A stretch of DNA of 64,000 nucleotides from a bacterium (GCA_017942035.1 JAGAVG010000037.1:62001-126000), one strand, 5' to 3'. Shown: positions 35,321 to 45,098, counted from the stretch's first letter. Notes: a model not told the origin generated them from the sequence alone. Program-made: numbers and translations.

Positions 35321-35472
35321 TTTTCGTCAAAATTATGAGATTCTGAAACACAGAGGTCAATCTGACATTCAAGGTGCAATGAAAGATGCAGTGGAACAAA
35401 CTTGATTTCCTTCAAATGTATGTGTATAATACTATAGTATAAAATGAATAATAAGATTTTATATGGGGCATA

Positions 35473-36315
35473 ATGAAAAATTACAAATATATTCTTCTTT
35501 TATTAGTTTGCATTATCGTTGTATGCACAGCCTGTGATAATGAATACTCATTTAATAAGAAGTTATCGGAGTGTAAAAATTATAAAGATTTGCGTATGTC
35601 AATTGAATGGGCACCTATATTGCCCATTCCAATGGATTTAATTGTGAGTAAACGGCAAATTAAGCCGCTTCCTAATGGTGATTGTCTTTTGACATTTAAA
35701 TCTAAATCTTTCAATGATAACGATTACTCGTCGACTTTATATTATTTGCCGGGCTTGTACGCAAAAGATTTTGGAAAGTTAAAGTTAGACTATGATAAGT
35801 ATCCAGATGAGCGAATTTCCAGAAAAAAAGCTTTTTGTAAAAAACATCTTATACATTGCAATAACCTTCCAAACCATGAAAATATATCGCAAGACATGGG
35901 TAACTTTTATGAATTGTATTCTAAAAAAAAGTATAAAAATATTTCACAGCAAGATAGAAACAATGATATTGCAGATTGCAAAAGAATGTCGGACACTCTT
36001 ATTAAGGTAACAAATGATCCAAAATTTATAAAAGAGAAATCATATAATCAATATAAAATGATAAGTCAAGCTATTATAGATGATAATTCTAATAGTTTAG
36101 TTTTTGGCGAAAAAGAGTACTACAAGACTAGTGACCAGACAAAAAAGCCAGAATGGGTTGCAGAATATCGAACGAATTATTCAATATGCAAGGCTTATGC
36201 ATATCCGAACGGTAAGGGGTTTTACCTATACCGACCGGTTATACTTGATCCTAACGATAAATGGAGAGGCTGGCGGGGATATCAATATGAAGATTATTTT
36301 ACTCTTGATGAGTAA
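35473..36315 (+). CDS. Hypothetical lipoprotein
   Basis: A 280-residue envelope protein. A signal peptide with a hydrophobic core (YILLLLVCIIVV) ends in the lipobox VCTAC, with the modified Cys near residue 21. The mature part is charged, with several Cys (SECKNY, GDCLL, AFCKKHLIHC, ADCKRM, YSICKAY) and an aromatic C-terminus (WRGWRGYQYEDYF). GGGGCATA precedes the ATG. No family is recognised. It is flanked by 3' remnants of dispersed repeats, and its codon use looks somewhat more AT-rich than that of the housekeeping genes. Confidence 0.75.
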   Translation: MKNYKYILLLLVCIIVVCTACDNEYSFNKKLSECKNYKDLRMSIEWAPILPIPMDLIVSKRQIKPLPNGDCLLTFKSKSFNDNDYSSTLYYLPGLYAKDFGKLKLDYDKYPDERISRKKAFCKKHLIHCNNLPNHENISQDMGNFYELYSKKKYKNISQQDRNNDIADCKRMSDTLIKVTNDPKFIKEKSYNQYKMISQAIIDDNSNSLVFGEKEYYKTSDQTKKPEWVAEYRTNYSICKAYAYPNGKGFYLYRPVILDPNDKWRGWRGYQYEDYFTLDE

Positions 36316-36415
36316 TGGGGATTGAGATAATTAATAATCCGGTCAACAATTTTATATATAATCTATATGGTGCAATTTATTTCACCTTACAAGTGTCAGC
36401 CAAATGTATCGAAAT

Positions 36416-37252
36416 TTAATACTCAATGCTTCTAAGAGTTTTAAATATTTTATCAGTAATAATTTGTATGTATTCCTGACTAACCATACCGTTTATAACC
36501 GCGTCGGATATCGGATACGCCGGACGGATGTACTGCTGGGCAGTTCTATTTACGTCTGCAAATTGAATATCTGCAGCCTGACCGGTTTTTCCGCGGGATG
36601 CAGCCCTTTTATACCAACGATCTTTTATGACTTCCAAAGGAGTAAATACGTAAACTTTTACATCCATAACGTCTCTGACATTATCATTAAGCACGTATAA
36701 ACCTTCTGTTAGAATAACTTTAGCCGGCTTTTTAATTTCACCGTTCGGGTCGGATTCACAGGTTACAAAATTGTATTTAGGCGATATGATTGCTTTTCCG
36801 GCTTTCAAATCTATAAGATGGCTTTTCATCAAATCCAAATCTATAGCATCCGGAATATCGAAACTAAATCCGGTTTTGAAAAGTTCTTCATAACTTCCGG
36901 CTTCTTTTAACTCTTTTGAAGTGTCTTTATAGTAATCATCGCATCTTATTACAGTATAAATGCCTTCCGTTTTATCTTTAACACATGCTTTTATTGTGTT
37001 ATCGACAAAAACAGTTTTACCGGAAGCGCTCTCGCCGGTTATACCGATTAAAAAAGTTTTTTTCTTCTCCAGAACAACTTTTCGCGCAATATTCATAATT
37101 AAATTATCAGAAATCTGCAAAAAGAGCGGTTGTTCCTGTTTTTTATCTTCCTCAAGTATTTTTTTTAAAGCATCAACTATTGTGGAGATAACTTCCATAT
37201 CCCGTCTGCTTGAATAATAATTATAATCTGTTAATTGAAACCCTGACATCAT
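36416..37252 (-). CDS. Uridine kinase-like P-loop kinase
   Basis: A 278-residue cytosolic kinase. A helical N-terminal extension of about 65 residues precedes a Walker A motif GITGESASGKTVF (near 70-82). The uridine kinase/phosphoribulokinase family motifs follow: RCDDYYKD, YNFVTCESDPNGE, the Walker B-like VILTEGLYVL, and the lid with KDRWYKRAASRG. It probably phosphorylates a nucleoside or related small molecule. The N-terminal extension and the lid differ from classical Udk, so the exact substrate is open. ATG codons at 37252 and 37249 are both possible starts; no strong Shine-Dalgarno is visible. Confidence 0.8.
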   Translation of the reverse strand: MMSGFQLTDYNYYSSRRDMEVISTIVDALKKILEEDKKQEQPLFLQISDNLIMNIARKVVLEKKKTFLIGITGESASGKTVFVDNTIKACVKDKTEGIYTVIRCDDYYKDTSKELKEAGSYEELFKTGFSFDIPDAIDLDLMKSHLIDLKAGKAIISPKYNFVTCESDPNGEIKKPAKVILTEGLYVLNDNVRDVMDVKVYVFTPLEVIKDRWYKRAASRGKTGQAADIQFADVNRTAQQYIRPAYPISDAVINGMVSQEYIQIITDKIFKTLRSIEY

Positions 37253-37411
37253 AATTCTACTATTCCCTCATTACCTTTATTTCTACCATTTTACTTTAAA
37301 GTTAAAAAAAAAACTAACATTGCTAAATTTTGTAACAATATTATTGAAAACATTAAAGTATGTTTAAAATTATGCCGTTAATGGAATATGTAGAATATAA
37401 GGAGTATTACA

Positions 37412-37579
37412 TTGCACGACGACATTTTTAAAACGGCATTATCAGAAGCCCGAACCGAAAGTTATGCGGCTTTGAAAGACGAAGTTATTTCAATGGAAAA
37501 GGCTATTGAAAAATTTCTATCCAGTGTGCTTGAATGCACAGGAATTATGTCCGAAAGTGAATTTGGAATGAGGGTATAA
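37412..37579 (+). CDS. Small 55-residue protein with TTG start
   Basis: TTG at 37412 is preceded by AAGGAG at ideal spacing. The frame encodes a helical peptide (HDDIFKTALSEARTESYAAL.., ending in SESEFGMRV) and closes with TAA. A clear terminator follows at 37609-37635. A strong ribosome-binding site, an amphipathic composition and its own terminator support a real small gene. No family is known to me. It is divergent from the uridine-kinase-like gene. Confidence 0.65.
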   Translation: MHDDIFKTALSEARTESYAALKDEVISMEKAIEKFLSSVLECTGIMSESEFGMRV

Positions 37580-37608
37580 ATTCCCGATTTTACCTTTTAA
37601 ACATTATA

Positions 37609-37635
37609 AAAAGCAGCTTGATAGCTGCTTTTTTA
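37609..37635. terminator. Bidirectional terminator
   Basis: AAAAGCAGC TTGATA GCTGCTTTTTT, between the convergent small gene and the glycine-zipper gene. Confidence 0.85.
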
Positions 37636-37644
37636 GTATCGTAA

Positions 37645-38874
37645 TTATGCGGCTGCTTTATTTTGCTTGTCCAATTTTTCCTGCTGTTCTTTCATCCAGT
37701 GCTCTGCAAGAAGATTATATGCTTTCAAAGCTTCCTTAGCATCTTTGCTGTTAGGATTGTCTTTCTGTAGTTTATCTTTAGCCTTTTCTAACAATGCGAG
37801 TTTTGCTTCATCAGAATTTTGAGCTTCTTTAAATATATTTTTAGCTTGTTTTTCTTTATATTTTTGAAGTTCGGATTTCCCTAAGAGAGCTTTTGCTCCG
37901 CTACCAGCAAGATGTCCGGCAAGTATACCGCAACCCATACCGATTAAACCGCCGACAAACGTTCCTACTGCGTTACCGATTCCCGGAACGGCACTTCCTA
38001 TCCAGAAGCCGACCTGTGCACCGGCAATACCGCCTGCTTTCGCTCCGATTGCGAAACCTGCCGTTTCTGCAACCGCAATTGTTGCGGCGCGTCCTAAATC
38101 TTTTGTTCCGGCTGCCGCTCCGAGTGTTTTGTAAGACTCTATAACATTCGGCATTTCCATACCCAACGATATTGCGGCAAACAGTGCATTTCCGCCTATA
38201 CCTTTTAAACAGGTTCTTGCCACCGGCGATTTCGCCAGCCAACTTTTGGTTGCTCCGCTTATCTTTGTGGCACCTGTGTATTTTTTAACTCCGGCCCAAG
38301 CTTTTCCTCTTGTTGTCGTCGGTTTTAGGTTACCGTTAACTTTCGCCTTATGAACTTCAAGATTTGCTTTTGCAACCTTTTCTTCAATTGCGTTAAGAGC
38401 TTTTTTCTGCTCAGCTCCTTTTAAGGTCTTAGCGTTCTCTATATCTGCTCTTATATCTTTATAATATTCGCTTTTTCTTAAATTTTTCAGATATCTTGCT
38501 CTATCGGATGCTTTAGTCATTTTTGCGTAAGCTTCAGGGTTTGCCGTACTTGCACACTTAGCCTCAAGTTGCGACAAGCGGGTAAAACGATCCCTATTCA
38601 TGGCAGTTTCAAAGATATTACCGCCTTTCAAAGAATTCATCTTAGCGTTTTTAGCCATATTTTCGGCTTTTAAATTCGTCCAAGCCTGTGAATAGTTTCC
38701 TCGATTATTGATAAGCCACTTGCTTCCTGAATATACACTCGGAATAGCTTGAAATCCGACCATAATTCCCATGCCCGCAAGCGGATCTTGTTCCATAGTC
38801 TTTAATACTGCTGCACCTGCCGCATAACGCGAAAGTTCAGCGAGCTTCATATTCACTGAAAGATAATCAGCCAA
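37645..38874 (-). CDS. Glycine-zipper protein, long form
   Basis: A 409-residue protein of unknown function. The N-terminal 210 residues are basic, Ala/Lys-rich helices. Residues 255-330 are a glycine-zipper membrane region (IAVAETAGFAIGAKAGGIAG, then IGSAVPGIGNAVGTFVGGLI and GMGCGILAGHLAG). The C-terminus is a charged Lys/Gln/Glu helix. This layout is typical of proteins that insert into membranes or form pores and of some secreted effectors. Translation starts at TTG (38872-38874) with AAGGGG upstream. A shorter protein with the same core follows at 39042. No immunity or secretion gene is adjacent. Confidence 0.7.
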   Translation of the reverse strand: MADYLSVNMKLAELSRYAAGAAVLKTMEQDPLAGMGIMVGFQAIPSVYSGSKWLINNRGNYSQAWTNLKAENMAKNAKMNSLKGGNIFETAMNRDRFTRLSQLEAKCASTANPEAYAKMTKASDRARYLKNLRKSEYYKDIRADIENAKTLKGAEQKKALNAIEEKVAKANLEVHKAKVNGNLKPTTTRGKAWAGVKKYTGATKISGATKSWLAKSPVARTCLKGIGGNALFAAISLGMEMPNVIESYKTLGAAAGTKDLGRAATIAVAETAGFAIGAKAGGIAGAQVGFWIGSAVPGIGNAVGTFVGGLIGMGCGILAGHLAGSGAKALLGKSELQKYKEKQAKNIFKEAQNSDEAKLALLEKAKDKLQKDNPNSKDAKEALKAYNLLAEHWMKEQQEKLDKQNKAAA

Positions 38875-38977
38875 TTTTTTTCCCCTTAATATTCTATTTT
38901 GATTCCTCGTATATATATAAACAATTTTATATACAATTTATTGCTTTTTAATATCAGAAATATTAAGAAATATTAAA

Positions 38978-39001
38978 AGAGGCAGAATGAATTTCTGCCT
39001 C
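38978..39001 (-). terminator. Rho-independent terminator
   Basis: GAGGCAGA/TCTGCCTC hairpin with TTTT on the minus strand, after the short glycine-zipper gene. Confidence 0.75.
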
Positions 39002-39041
39002 AAGATAGGTAAATTATATATTTAAAGGGGATATTAATAAC

Positions 39042-39875
39042 TTATGCACAATATGCCATATTATTGTTAAAATTCATAGCTTCCATCATATAGAGATTTT
39101 TCCAGGCCTGAAGTTCTTGTGGAGAAATTGTCGCACCTGAGGCAAAATTCATAATCGGAATAGTTGACTGAGTCTGACCGTAAGCATTTTGCGGAACTGA
39201 AGGATATGAATTACCTGCGGCAAACGGATTTTGCTGTGCGGCATAAAGTGTTTGTGCGGCCTGCTGTTGTGCATTTTGAGAATTATTCATAGCCTGAGCT
39301 AATTCTTCTTTTTTCTCAGTATAAGTTCTTCCGGTCAACATACCAGTTAGAGAATAACCTATAATACCGCCGAGAAGTCCGCCGACAATCGGTATCGGAC
39401 AAATAGCCTGTCCTATAACCGCTCCGAGAGCGCCGCCTCCTGTTCTTAAACCAGCTTTTGCAGTTTCGACAACACCTGAGACAATACCGTCTTCTGTCGT
39501 TGCTTTAAAAATATTCGGCAATTCAAACACCAGCATCAAACCTGTTCCGATAAGAGGAATACGTTTTCCGAACTGTCCGAGAACTCCTTTTAACTGTTTC
39601 CCTAAACTTGTTTCAGCCTTCCAGGCTTTTGAGATATCTGATGGGAATGATTTTGCGGAGTTGGTTAACCCCTCAAAAACTCCGGTGCTTTTTGTTGCCC
39701 TTTCTGCATCAAGAAAACTGTTTTTAATCTGTTTCCCAAACCCAGAAAAAATACTTTTATCTGCCGCTTTATTAACTTTTACGGCATTTTTCATAGATTT
39801 TTCCATCGCGGTCATATATTCTGCATCAAACAACAGTTTTCCGAAATTCGTAGCGATTCTACCTACAGAAACCAT
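39042..39875 (-). CDS. Glycine-zipper protein, short form
   Basis: A 277-residue paralogue of the 37645 gene. Basic helices at the N-terminus are followed by ELPNIFKATTEDGIVSGVVE (compare EMPNVIESYKTLG in the longer protein). A glycine-zipper hairpin at about 140-185 comes next (TAKAGLRTGGGALGAVIGQA, PIVGGLLGGIIGYSLTGML). The tail is Gln/Asn/Ala-rich, low-complexity (AMNNSQNAQQQAAQTLYAAQ) and ends in Cys-Ala. AAGGTAGG precedes the ATG. The tails differ between the two, so the shared element is the membrane core. Function unknown; pore-forming or membrane-scaffold roles are possible. Confidence 0.7.
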   Translation of the reverse strand: MVSVGRIATNFGKLLFDAEYMTAMEKSMKNAVKVNKAADKSIFSGFGKQIKNSFLDAERATKSTGVFEGLTNSAKSFPSDISKAWKAETSLGKQLKGVLGQFGKRIPLIGTGLMLVFELPNIFKATTEDGIVSGVVETAKAGLRTGGGALGAVIGQAICPIPIVGGLLGGIIGYSLTGMLTGRTYTEKKEELAQAMNNSQNAQQQAAQTLYAAQQNPFAAGNSYPSVPQNAYGQTQSTIPIMNFASGATISPQELQAWKNLYMMEAMNFNNNMAYCA

Positions 39876-40000
39876 TTCTAACCTACCTTAAATTTATAAC
39901 CTACCTTACTTATATAAAGTATTTTTGTTTATAAAAATTGCTAATTATGTAAAGAAATGTTAACAACAAGTTGTTTTTGTTGTTAGATGCGGATTTGTAC

Positions 40001-40029
40001 TTTACAGGAGTTAGAAACAGGTGTATAAT
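40001..40029 (+). promoter_or_regulatory. Near-consensus promoter, leaderless
   Basis: TTTACA (40001-40006), 17 bp, TATAAT (40024-40029), 6 nt, ATG 40036. Confidence 0.85.
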
Positions 40030-40035
40030 TTTATT

Positions 40036-40227
40036 ATGTATTGTCAGGATGGAATGATTTATATAGAGGACGACGATTTGTGCATTACATGCGATAATTA
40101 TGCACATGGGGTTGCCTGTCCGCTGTTGACGGCACTGGGTGAAGGTGCTGTTTATATGGAAGATTGTCTGACGGTTGAGGATTGCGGATTTTACAAAGAA
40201 TTCAAACGAAATCTACATATAGTTTAA
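40036..40227 (+). CDS. Small Cys-rich protein
   Basis: A 63-residue acidic protein with five Cys ([28 protein letters not shown]; six counting both in the last motif). The spacing C-x-x-C plus later Cys could bind a metal or an iron-sulfur cluster. The ATG at 40036 follows the promoter by 6 nt; an upstream GTG overlaps the promoter and is unlikely to be used. It is followed after 10 bases by the isocitrate dehydrogenase gene and is probably co-transcribed with it, with a good Shine-Dalgarno for the second gene. Confidence 0.7.
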   Translation: MYCQDGMIYIEDDDLCITCDNYAHGVACPLLTALGEGAVYMEDCLTVEDCGFYKEFKRNLHIV

Positions 40228-40237
40228 AGGGGAATTT

Positions 40238-41230
40238 ATGCGAAGAATTACATTGATAAACGGAGACGGTATCGGACCGGAAATTAGCAATGCTGTTGCC
40301 AAAATAATTGAGGCCAGCGGGCTTAAAATTGATTGGGATGTTCAAACCGCAGGGGCAGATGTTATAGAAAAAGAAGGCGTACCGCTGCCTGAAAGGGTTT
40401 TAAATTCAATAAGAGAAAATAAAATAGCTCTTAAAGCACCTGTAACAACTCCAATCGGGAAAGGTTTCCGCTCTGTTAATGTTCAATTGCGCAAAGAACT
40501 TGATTTATACGCAAATCTAAGACCTTGCAAAAATCTTCCGAATGTAGAAACAAAATTCGATAATGTTGATATCGTTGTTGTGAGAGAAAATACCGAAGAT
40601 TTATATGCCGGAATTGAAAATCAAATTGACGAAAACAGAGCAGAAAGCATAAAAATTATTACTCGAGAAGCCTCAATGCGTATTTGCAAATTTGCGTTTG
40701 ATTATGCGGTTAAAAATGGACGGAAAGAGGTTTGTGTAGTAACAAAAGCAAATATTATGAAGCTTTCTGATGGATTGTTTTTAGAATGTTTTAGAAATGT
40801 AGCGGCAAATTATCCGAACATTGAGAAGCGCGAAATTTTAATTGATAACTTGTGCATGCAGCTTGTTCAAAACCCGCAGAAATTTGATGTCTTAGTTTTG
40901 CCTAATCTTTACGGGGATATTGTTTCAGATTTGTGCGCAGGATTAATCGGCGGACTCGGAGTTGCTCAAGGGGCGAATATCGGAAAAGATTACGCCGTAT
41001 TTGAACCTGTTCATGGCTCTGCTCCGGATATTCAGGGACAAAACAAGGCTAATCCGACAGCGCTTTTACTATCTGCGATTGAAATGCTGAAATATATTGG
41101 TGAATTTTCTTACGCTCAAAGAATTGAAAGGGCACTTTTTATGACCCTGAAAGCTGGCATTTGTACTGCAGATTTAGGCGGAGTGTCCACAACTGACGAC
41201 TTTGCAAACGCAATAATCAGGCATTTATAA
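40238..41230 (+). CDS. NAD-type isocitrate dehydrogenase
   Basis: Oxidative decarboxylation of isocitrate to 2-oxoglutarate for glutamate synthesis. The 330 residues have the family start [11 protein letters not shown] and the substrate loop [20 protein letters not shown] (S-x-N-x-x-x-R as in isocitrate rather than isopropylmalate enzymes). [12 protein letters not shown], the metal-binding [10 protein letters not shown] and [13 protein letters not shown] follow. The short single-domain form is like the NAD-dependent mitochondrial and thermophile type rather than the longer NADP Icd of enterobacteria. AAAGGGGAA precedes the ATG. Confidence 0.9.
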   Translation: MRRITLINGDGIGPEISNAVAKIIEASGLKIDWDVQTAGADVIEKEGVPLPERVLNSIRENKIALKAPVTTPIGKGFRSVNVQLRKELDLYANLRPCKNLPNVETKFDNVDIVVVRENTEDLYAGIENQIDENRAESIKIITREASMRICKFAFDYAVKNGRKEVCVVTKANIMKLSDGLFLECFRNVAANYPNIEKREILIDNLCMQLVQNPQKFDVLVLPNLYGDIVSDLCAGLIGGLGVAQGANIGKDYAVFEPVHGSAPDIQGQNKANPTALLLSAIEMLKYIGEFSYAQRIERALFMTLKAGICTADLGGVSTTDDFANAIIRHL

Positions 41231-41261
41231 TCTAAAATTTTAAAATTAGTCAAAATGCCTA

Positions 41262-44200
41262 TTATGCTGGCTGTTTAACGTCAGCATCCATAGATCTGAT
41301 ATCTATATCAACACGGCCTTTAAATCCGTTGTTAAGCTTGTTCACAAGGTCGTTTGAAGATTGAACCCAGAACATTGAAGATGTCAGAATTTTTGTCTCA
41401 ACTCCGTTATCATCAACTTTTATCGTCACCGGGTCAGAACCTTTAAATTCGCACAGAACATTTTTCAGAGCAAAAAGTTCCTCATACTTAAATTCATCCA
41501 GAAGTTTGATTGTGAAAATATTTGAATTGTCTACAGTTTTAACTGTGTCAATCAAAATAACCGGAGGGTCGTCGTCGCTTCTTTTGCTGACTTTTCCGGA
41601 TATGATAACCCTTTGTTCGGCTTCTAAGAAACTTCCGTATTCTGCGATTTTGGAATTAAACGCAAGGCAGTCGATTTTTCCGCTCAAATCCTCAACCGTC
41701 ACAAACCTCAAAAACTTCGTCGGATCTTTCTTTGTCGGAATTTGTCTGGTCATAGTAATAAGACCGCAGATTGTAACAACTGCATCATTTTTTAACTCAG
41801 GAATTTCCGTAATCTTGTGCGTCATCAAAAACGGCAATTTATCTCTAATCGTTGACAACGGATGAGAAGATACATAAAATCCCAAAAATTCTTTCTCAAA
41901 AATTTGCAGCTGTCTTGCGTCAAACTCTTCATCTGAGCCTGCAAGGTGGAACTCGTTAAATCCAGCGTTAACATCGTCCTCCGCAAGCCCTGCAAACAAA
42001 CTGCATTGTCCGAGTTCTTTTGCTTTATTTTCTTTGGCGGCTGTTGCAACGATATATTCAAGATTTTCCAGAAGCTGTTTGCGGCTTTTTTCAATACCCG
42101 AAAACGCACCGGATTTAATCAAACCTTCAAGAACTCTTTTATTTGAACATTTCGGATCAACTCGTTTGCAAAAATCATATATTGATTTATAAGGCCCGTT
42201 TTCCTCGCGCTCTTTAATAATCATCTCTACAACGACTTCACCAACTTGTTTGACAGAAGCAAGTCCGAACCTAATATTACCTTCATCCGGCGTAAATACT
42301 GCCATTGAATGGTTAATATCCGGCGGAAGAACTTTTATTCCTTTTTTCTGTGATTCTTCAATATAAAGCTGAGTTTTTTCCTGATCACTTGATACACTGG
42401 AAAGAAGGGCCGACATATATTCAACCGGAAAATGACATTTCAAGTAAGCTGTTTGATAAGCAACAAAAGCGTACGCAGCCGAATGTGACCGGTTAAAACA
42501 GTATGACGCAAATTTTTCAATCTGTTCAAATAATGCCGCTGCATCTTTCGATTCCATTCCGTGACGGGCCGCACCCTCAATGAATTTGCCTTTCTGTTTT
42601 GCCATTTCATCAAGTTTTTTCTTACCCATCATACGGCGAACCATGTCCGCTTGACCCAGCGAGTAATCGGCAAGAACCTGGAACACCTGCATGATTTGTT
42701 CCTGATAAACAATCGTTCCGTAAGTATCCTTCAATACAGGAATTAGCAAATCATGGGCATAAGTAATCTTTTGGCGTCCGTGTTTCCTTTCTACGAAGTC
42801 GTCGACCATTCCGGAATCCAACGGCCCCGGGCGGAAAAGAGCAACAAGAGCGCCCAAATCTTCAAATACGTCCGGTTTCAATTTTTTAACCAGATTTTTC
42901 ATTCCGGAAGATTCAAGCTGGAAAACCCCATCCGTATCGCCTTCCATAAGCATTTCATAAGTTGGTTTATCATCCAGCGGAATATTATTAATATCAAGCT
43001 CAATACCCTGCTGTTCTTTAATCATAGCAACAGTTTTGTATATAGTTGTAAGGTTCCTTAAGCCCAAAAAGTCCATTTTCAAAAGGCTTAAAACTTCTGT
43101 TACATCATGCGGCGGGTATCCGGTCTGGATAATTCCATCCTTTGACGGCTGAACAGGAAGGATTTCATCCAGCGGAACACGAGAGATAATAACTCCGGCC
43201 GCGTGAGTTCCGGTATTGTTCTTAATTCCCTCGATAGCTTTTGCAAGGTCAATCCATTTTTTAACCCCGATTGTTTTACCTTCTATCGGGTCAATAACGA
43301 TTTGTTCATCGTTATCGTACATCTGACGAAGCTCCATTCCGTCTTGAAGGGCATCGTCTATGTGAGTTTTTGGTTCTGACGGGATAAGTCCGGCGATTTT
43401 GTTACTTTCCGCAAAAGGAATTTTTAATATTCGCGCAACCCCTTTAACAGCAGCTTTTGCAGCATAAGTACCAAACGTAATAATCTGGCAGACTTTATCC
43501 TCGCCGTATTTTTGGGTTACATAATCAATAACTTCCCCACGTCGCTCGATACAAAAGTCGATATCAATATCGGGCATGGTGAAACGTTCAGGGTTCAAAA
43601 ATCTTTCAAACAACAGTTTATGCTTAATCGGGTCAAGGTCTGTGATCTCAAGCGCATAAGCAACAACAGATCCGGCGGCGGAACCTCTTCCCGGCCCGAC
43701 AGGAATTCCGTGAGTTTTCGAATAGTGGATAAAATCCCAAGTAATCAAAAAGTACGCCGCAAACCCCATTTGTTCGATTACACCGAGTTCGTAATCCACA
43801 CGTTCTTTTAAATCTTTTGTAATCTCACCGTAACGCTTTTTTACACCTTCATAAACAAGGTATTCAAGATACGTATCAATTGTGTATCCTGCCGGAACTT
43901 TATAATCCGGAAGCGGACTTTTGCCTAAATCCAGCATCAAATTACATTTATCAGCAACTTCAACGGTGTTTTTAATACATTCATCGAATAAATCCGCATC
44001 CATCCATTTAAACAAATCTCTTAACTGTGACGGAGTTTTTACATAAAATTCATTGCCCGGAAAATGAAAACGGTTCGGGTCATCTTTATCGCTGTTTGTC
44101 TGCATGCAAAGCAAAGTGTCATGCGCGTCCGCATCTTCTTTTCTAAGATAATGGGAGTCGTTTGTAATAACCATTTTTATTCCGAGTTCGTTTGCTATTT

Positions 44201-44777
44201 TGATAAGATCAGGGTTAGTTCTTTTTTGTTCTTCTATACCGTGGTCCTGAAGCTCTATATAGTAATCTTCCCCGAACAAATCCTTATACTGTTTTGCTAC
44301 AGCTTTAGCCTTATCGTAATCGTTTTTCAAAAGGTTTTGTAAAACTTCCCCCCCGAGACACGCAGAAAGACAAATCAAGCCTTCATGATGTCCTTCAATC
44401 AGCTCCCAATTTATACGCGGGTGGACATATCGCCCTTTACACCAAGCCGCAGAAACAAGCTTTACAAGGTTTGCGTAACCTGCCTTATTTTTGGCAAGCA
44501 AAACAAGGTGATAACAAGGGTTGTGCGCTTTATTTCGTTCTTCCAAATCGCCGTCATGGACGTAAAATTCACAGCCCAAAATAGGTTTCACACCTGCTTC
44601 TTTAGCAGTCGTATAAAGTTCCATGTCGCCATACATTACACCGTGGTCTGTCAATGCGACAGCCGGCATGTTATTTTCTTTTGCAAAATTTACTAAATCA
44701 TCAATTCTTATTGCACCGTCCAACAGGGAATATTCACTGTGAACATGCAAAGGAACATATTGAGTATTCTTGTCCAT
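41262..44777 (-). CDS. dnaE: DNA polymerase III alpha subunit
   Basis: Replicative polymerase, 1171 residues, full length. It has an N-terminal PHP domain (VPLHVHSEYSLLDGA, residues 8-22) and a polymerase palm with the catalytic PDIDIDF motif near 405 plus GPGRGSAAGS just before. Thumb and fingers follow, then the C-terminal OB-fold region (VVTICGLITMTRQIPTKK). No intein or split is present. The ATG is preceded by TGTGTTACCAT, a poor -10 box with 6 nt to the start, so it may also be leaderless. It is not linked to other replication genes. Confidence 0.97.
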   Translation of the reverse strand: MDKNTQYVPLHVHSEYSLLDGAIRIDDLVNFAKENNMPAVALTDHGVMYGDMELYTTAKEAGVKPILGCEFYVHDGDLEERNKAHNPCYHLVLLAKNKAGYANLVKLVSAAWCKGRYVHPRINWELIEGHHEGLICLSACLGGEVLQNLLKNDYDKAKAVAKQYKDLFGEDYYIELQDHGIEEQKRTNPDLIKIANELGIKMVITNDSHYLRKEDADAHDTLLCMQTNSDKDDPNRFHFPGNEFYVKTPSQLRDLFKWMDADLFDECIKNTVEVADKCNLMLDLGKSPLPDYKVPAGYTIDTYLEYLVYEGVKKRYGEITKDLKERVDYELGVIEQMGFAAYFLITWDFIHYSKTHGIPVGPGRGSAAGSVVAYALEITDLDPIKHKLLFERFLNPERFTMPDIDIDFCIERRGEVIDYVTQKYGEDKVCQIITFGTYAAKAAVKGVARILKIPFAESNKIAGLIPSEPKTHIDDALQDGMELRQMYDNDEQIVIDPIEGKTIGVKKWIDLAKAIEGIKNNTGTHAAGVIISRVPLDEILPVQPSKDGIIQTGYPPHDVTEVLSLLKMDFLGLRNLTTIYKTVAMIKEQQGIELDINNIPLDDKPTYEMLMEGDTDGVFQLESSGMKNLVKKLKPDVFEDLGALVALFRPGPLDSGMVDDFVERKHGRQKITYAHDLLIPVLKDTYGTIVYQEQIMQVFQVLADYSLGQADMVRRMMGKKKLDEMAKQKGKFIEGAARHGMESKDAAALFEQIEKFASYCFNRSHSAAYAFVAYQTAYLKCHFPVEYMSALLSSVSSDQEKTQLYIEESQKKGIKVLPPDINHSMAVFTPDEGNIRFGLASVKQVGEVVVEMIIKEREENGPYKSIYDFCKRVDPKCSNKRVLEGLIKSGAFSGIEKSRKQLLENLEYIVATAAKENKAKELGQCSLFAGLAEDDVNAGFNEFHLAGSDEEFDARQLQIFEKEFLGFYVSSHPLSTIRDKLPFLMTHKITEIPELKNDAVVTICGLITMTRQIPTKKDPTKFLRFVTVEDLSGKIDCLAFNSKIAEYGSFLEAEQRVIISGKVSKRSDDDPPVILIDTVKTVDNSNIFTIKLLDEFKYEELFALKNVLCEFKGSDPVTIKVDDNGVETKILTSSMFWVQSSNDLVNKLNNGFKGRVDIDIRSMDADVKQPA

Positions 44778-44918
44778 AAATCCATGGTAACACAGATTTA
44801 TTTTAAAACGATGATATGTTAAATAAAATTAAATTCCAAATCATTAATAGAGGGACAGAGGGCAGGAGGGTAAAGAAAGACGCGAGTTACATCATTGAGA
44901 GCAAGAACAAACAGATCT

Positions 44919-45097
44919 CCCTCGCCCCTTGTGGGAGAGGGTTGGGGTGAGGGGTCAAAATCATTACATAAAACCCTCTCCCGAATTTCTAACATTCGGC
45001 TTTCGCCTTATGTTGAAATAATGCCCTCTCACAAAGAGAGAGGGCATTATTACGAAACTTCTTAACGTCTTATCGTCTTAGTATCTTAGTGCCCTTT
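44919..45097. repeat. Cluster of dispersed repeats between dnaE and the conserved-ends protein gene
   Basis: The 321-bp spacer holds two repeat units shared with 11.85-12.37 kb: 44919-44962 and 44974-45044. A third unit (45058-45097) matches 710-737 in reverse complement, and a GGGCAGGAGGGTAAAGAAAG unit near 44850 recurs at 47098. No gene is seen. Confidence 0.85.
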
Positions 45098-45098
45098 C

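Noticed and set aside
35337-35405. Remnant of a protein gene before the lipoprotein (frame with GAMKDAVEQT)
   Set aside because: Too short, no similarity to a recognised protein, and half of the stretch belongs to a dispersed repeat found again at 47253.
36316-36415. Possible RNA or promoter between the lipoprotein and kinase-like genes
   Set aside because: Only a weak GGTG/CACC hairpin and AT-rich sequence; nothing supportable.
40021-40035. GTG start at 40021 for the Cys-rich protein
   Set aside because: It overlaps the -10 box; the ATG at 40036 has the fixed 6-nt spacing.
42561-44696. Plus-strand frames across dnaE
   Set aside because: Antisense shadows; composition and lack of initiation signals.
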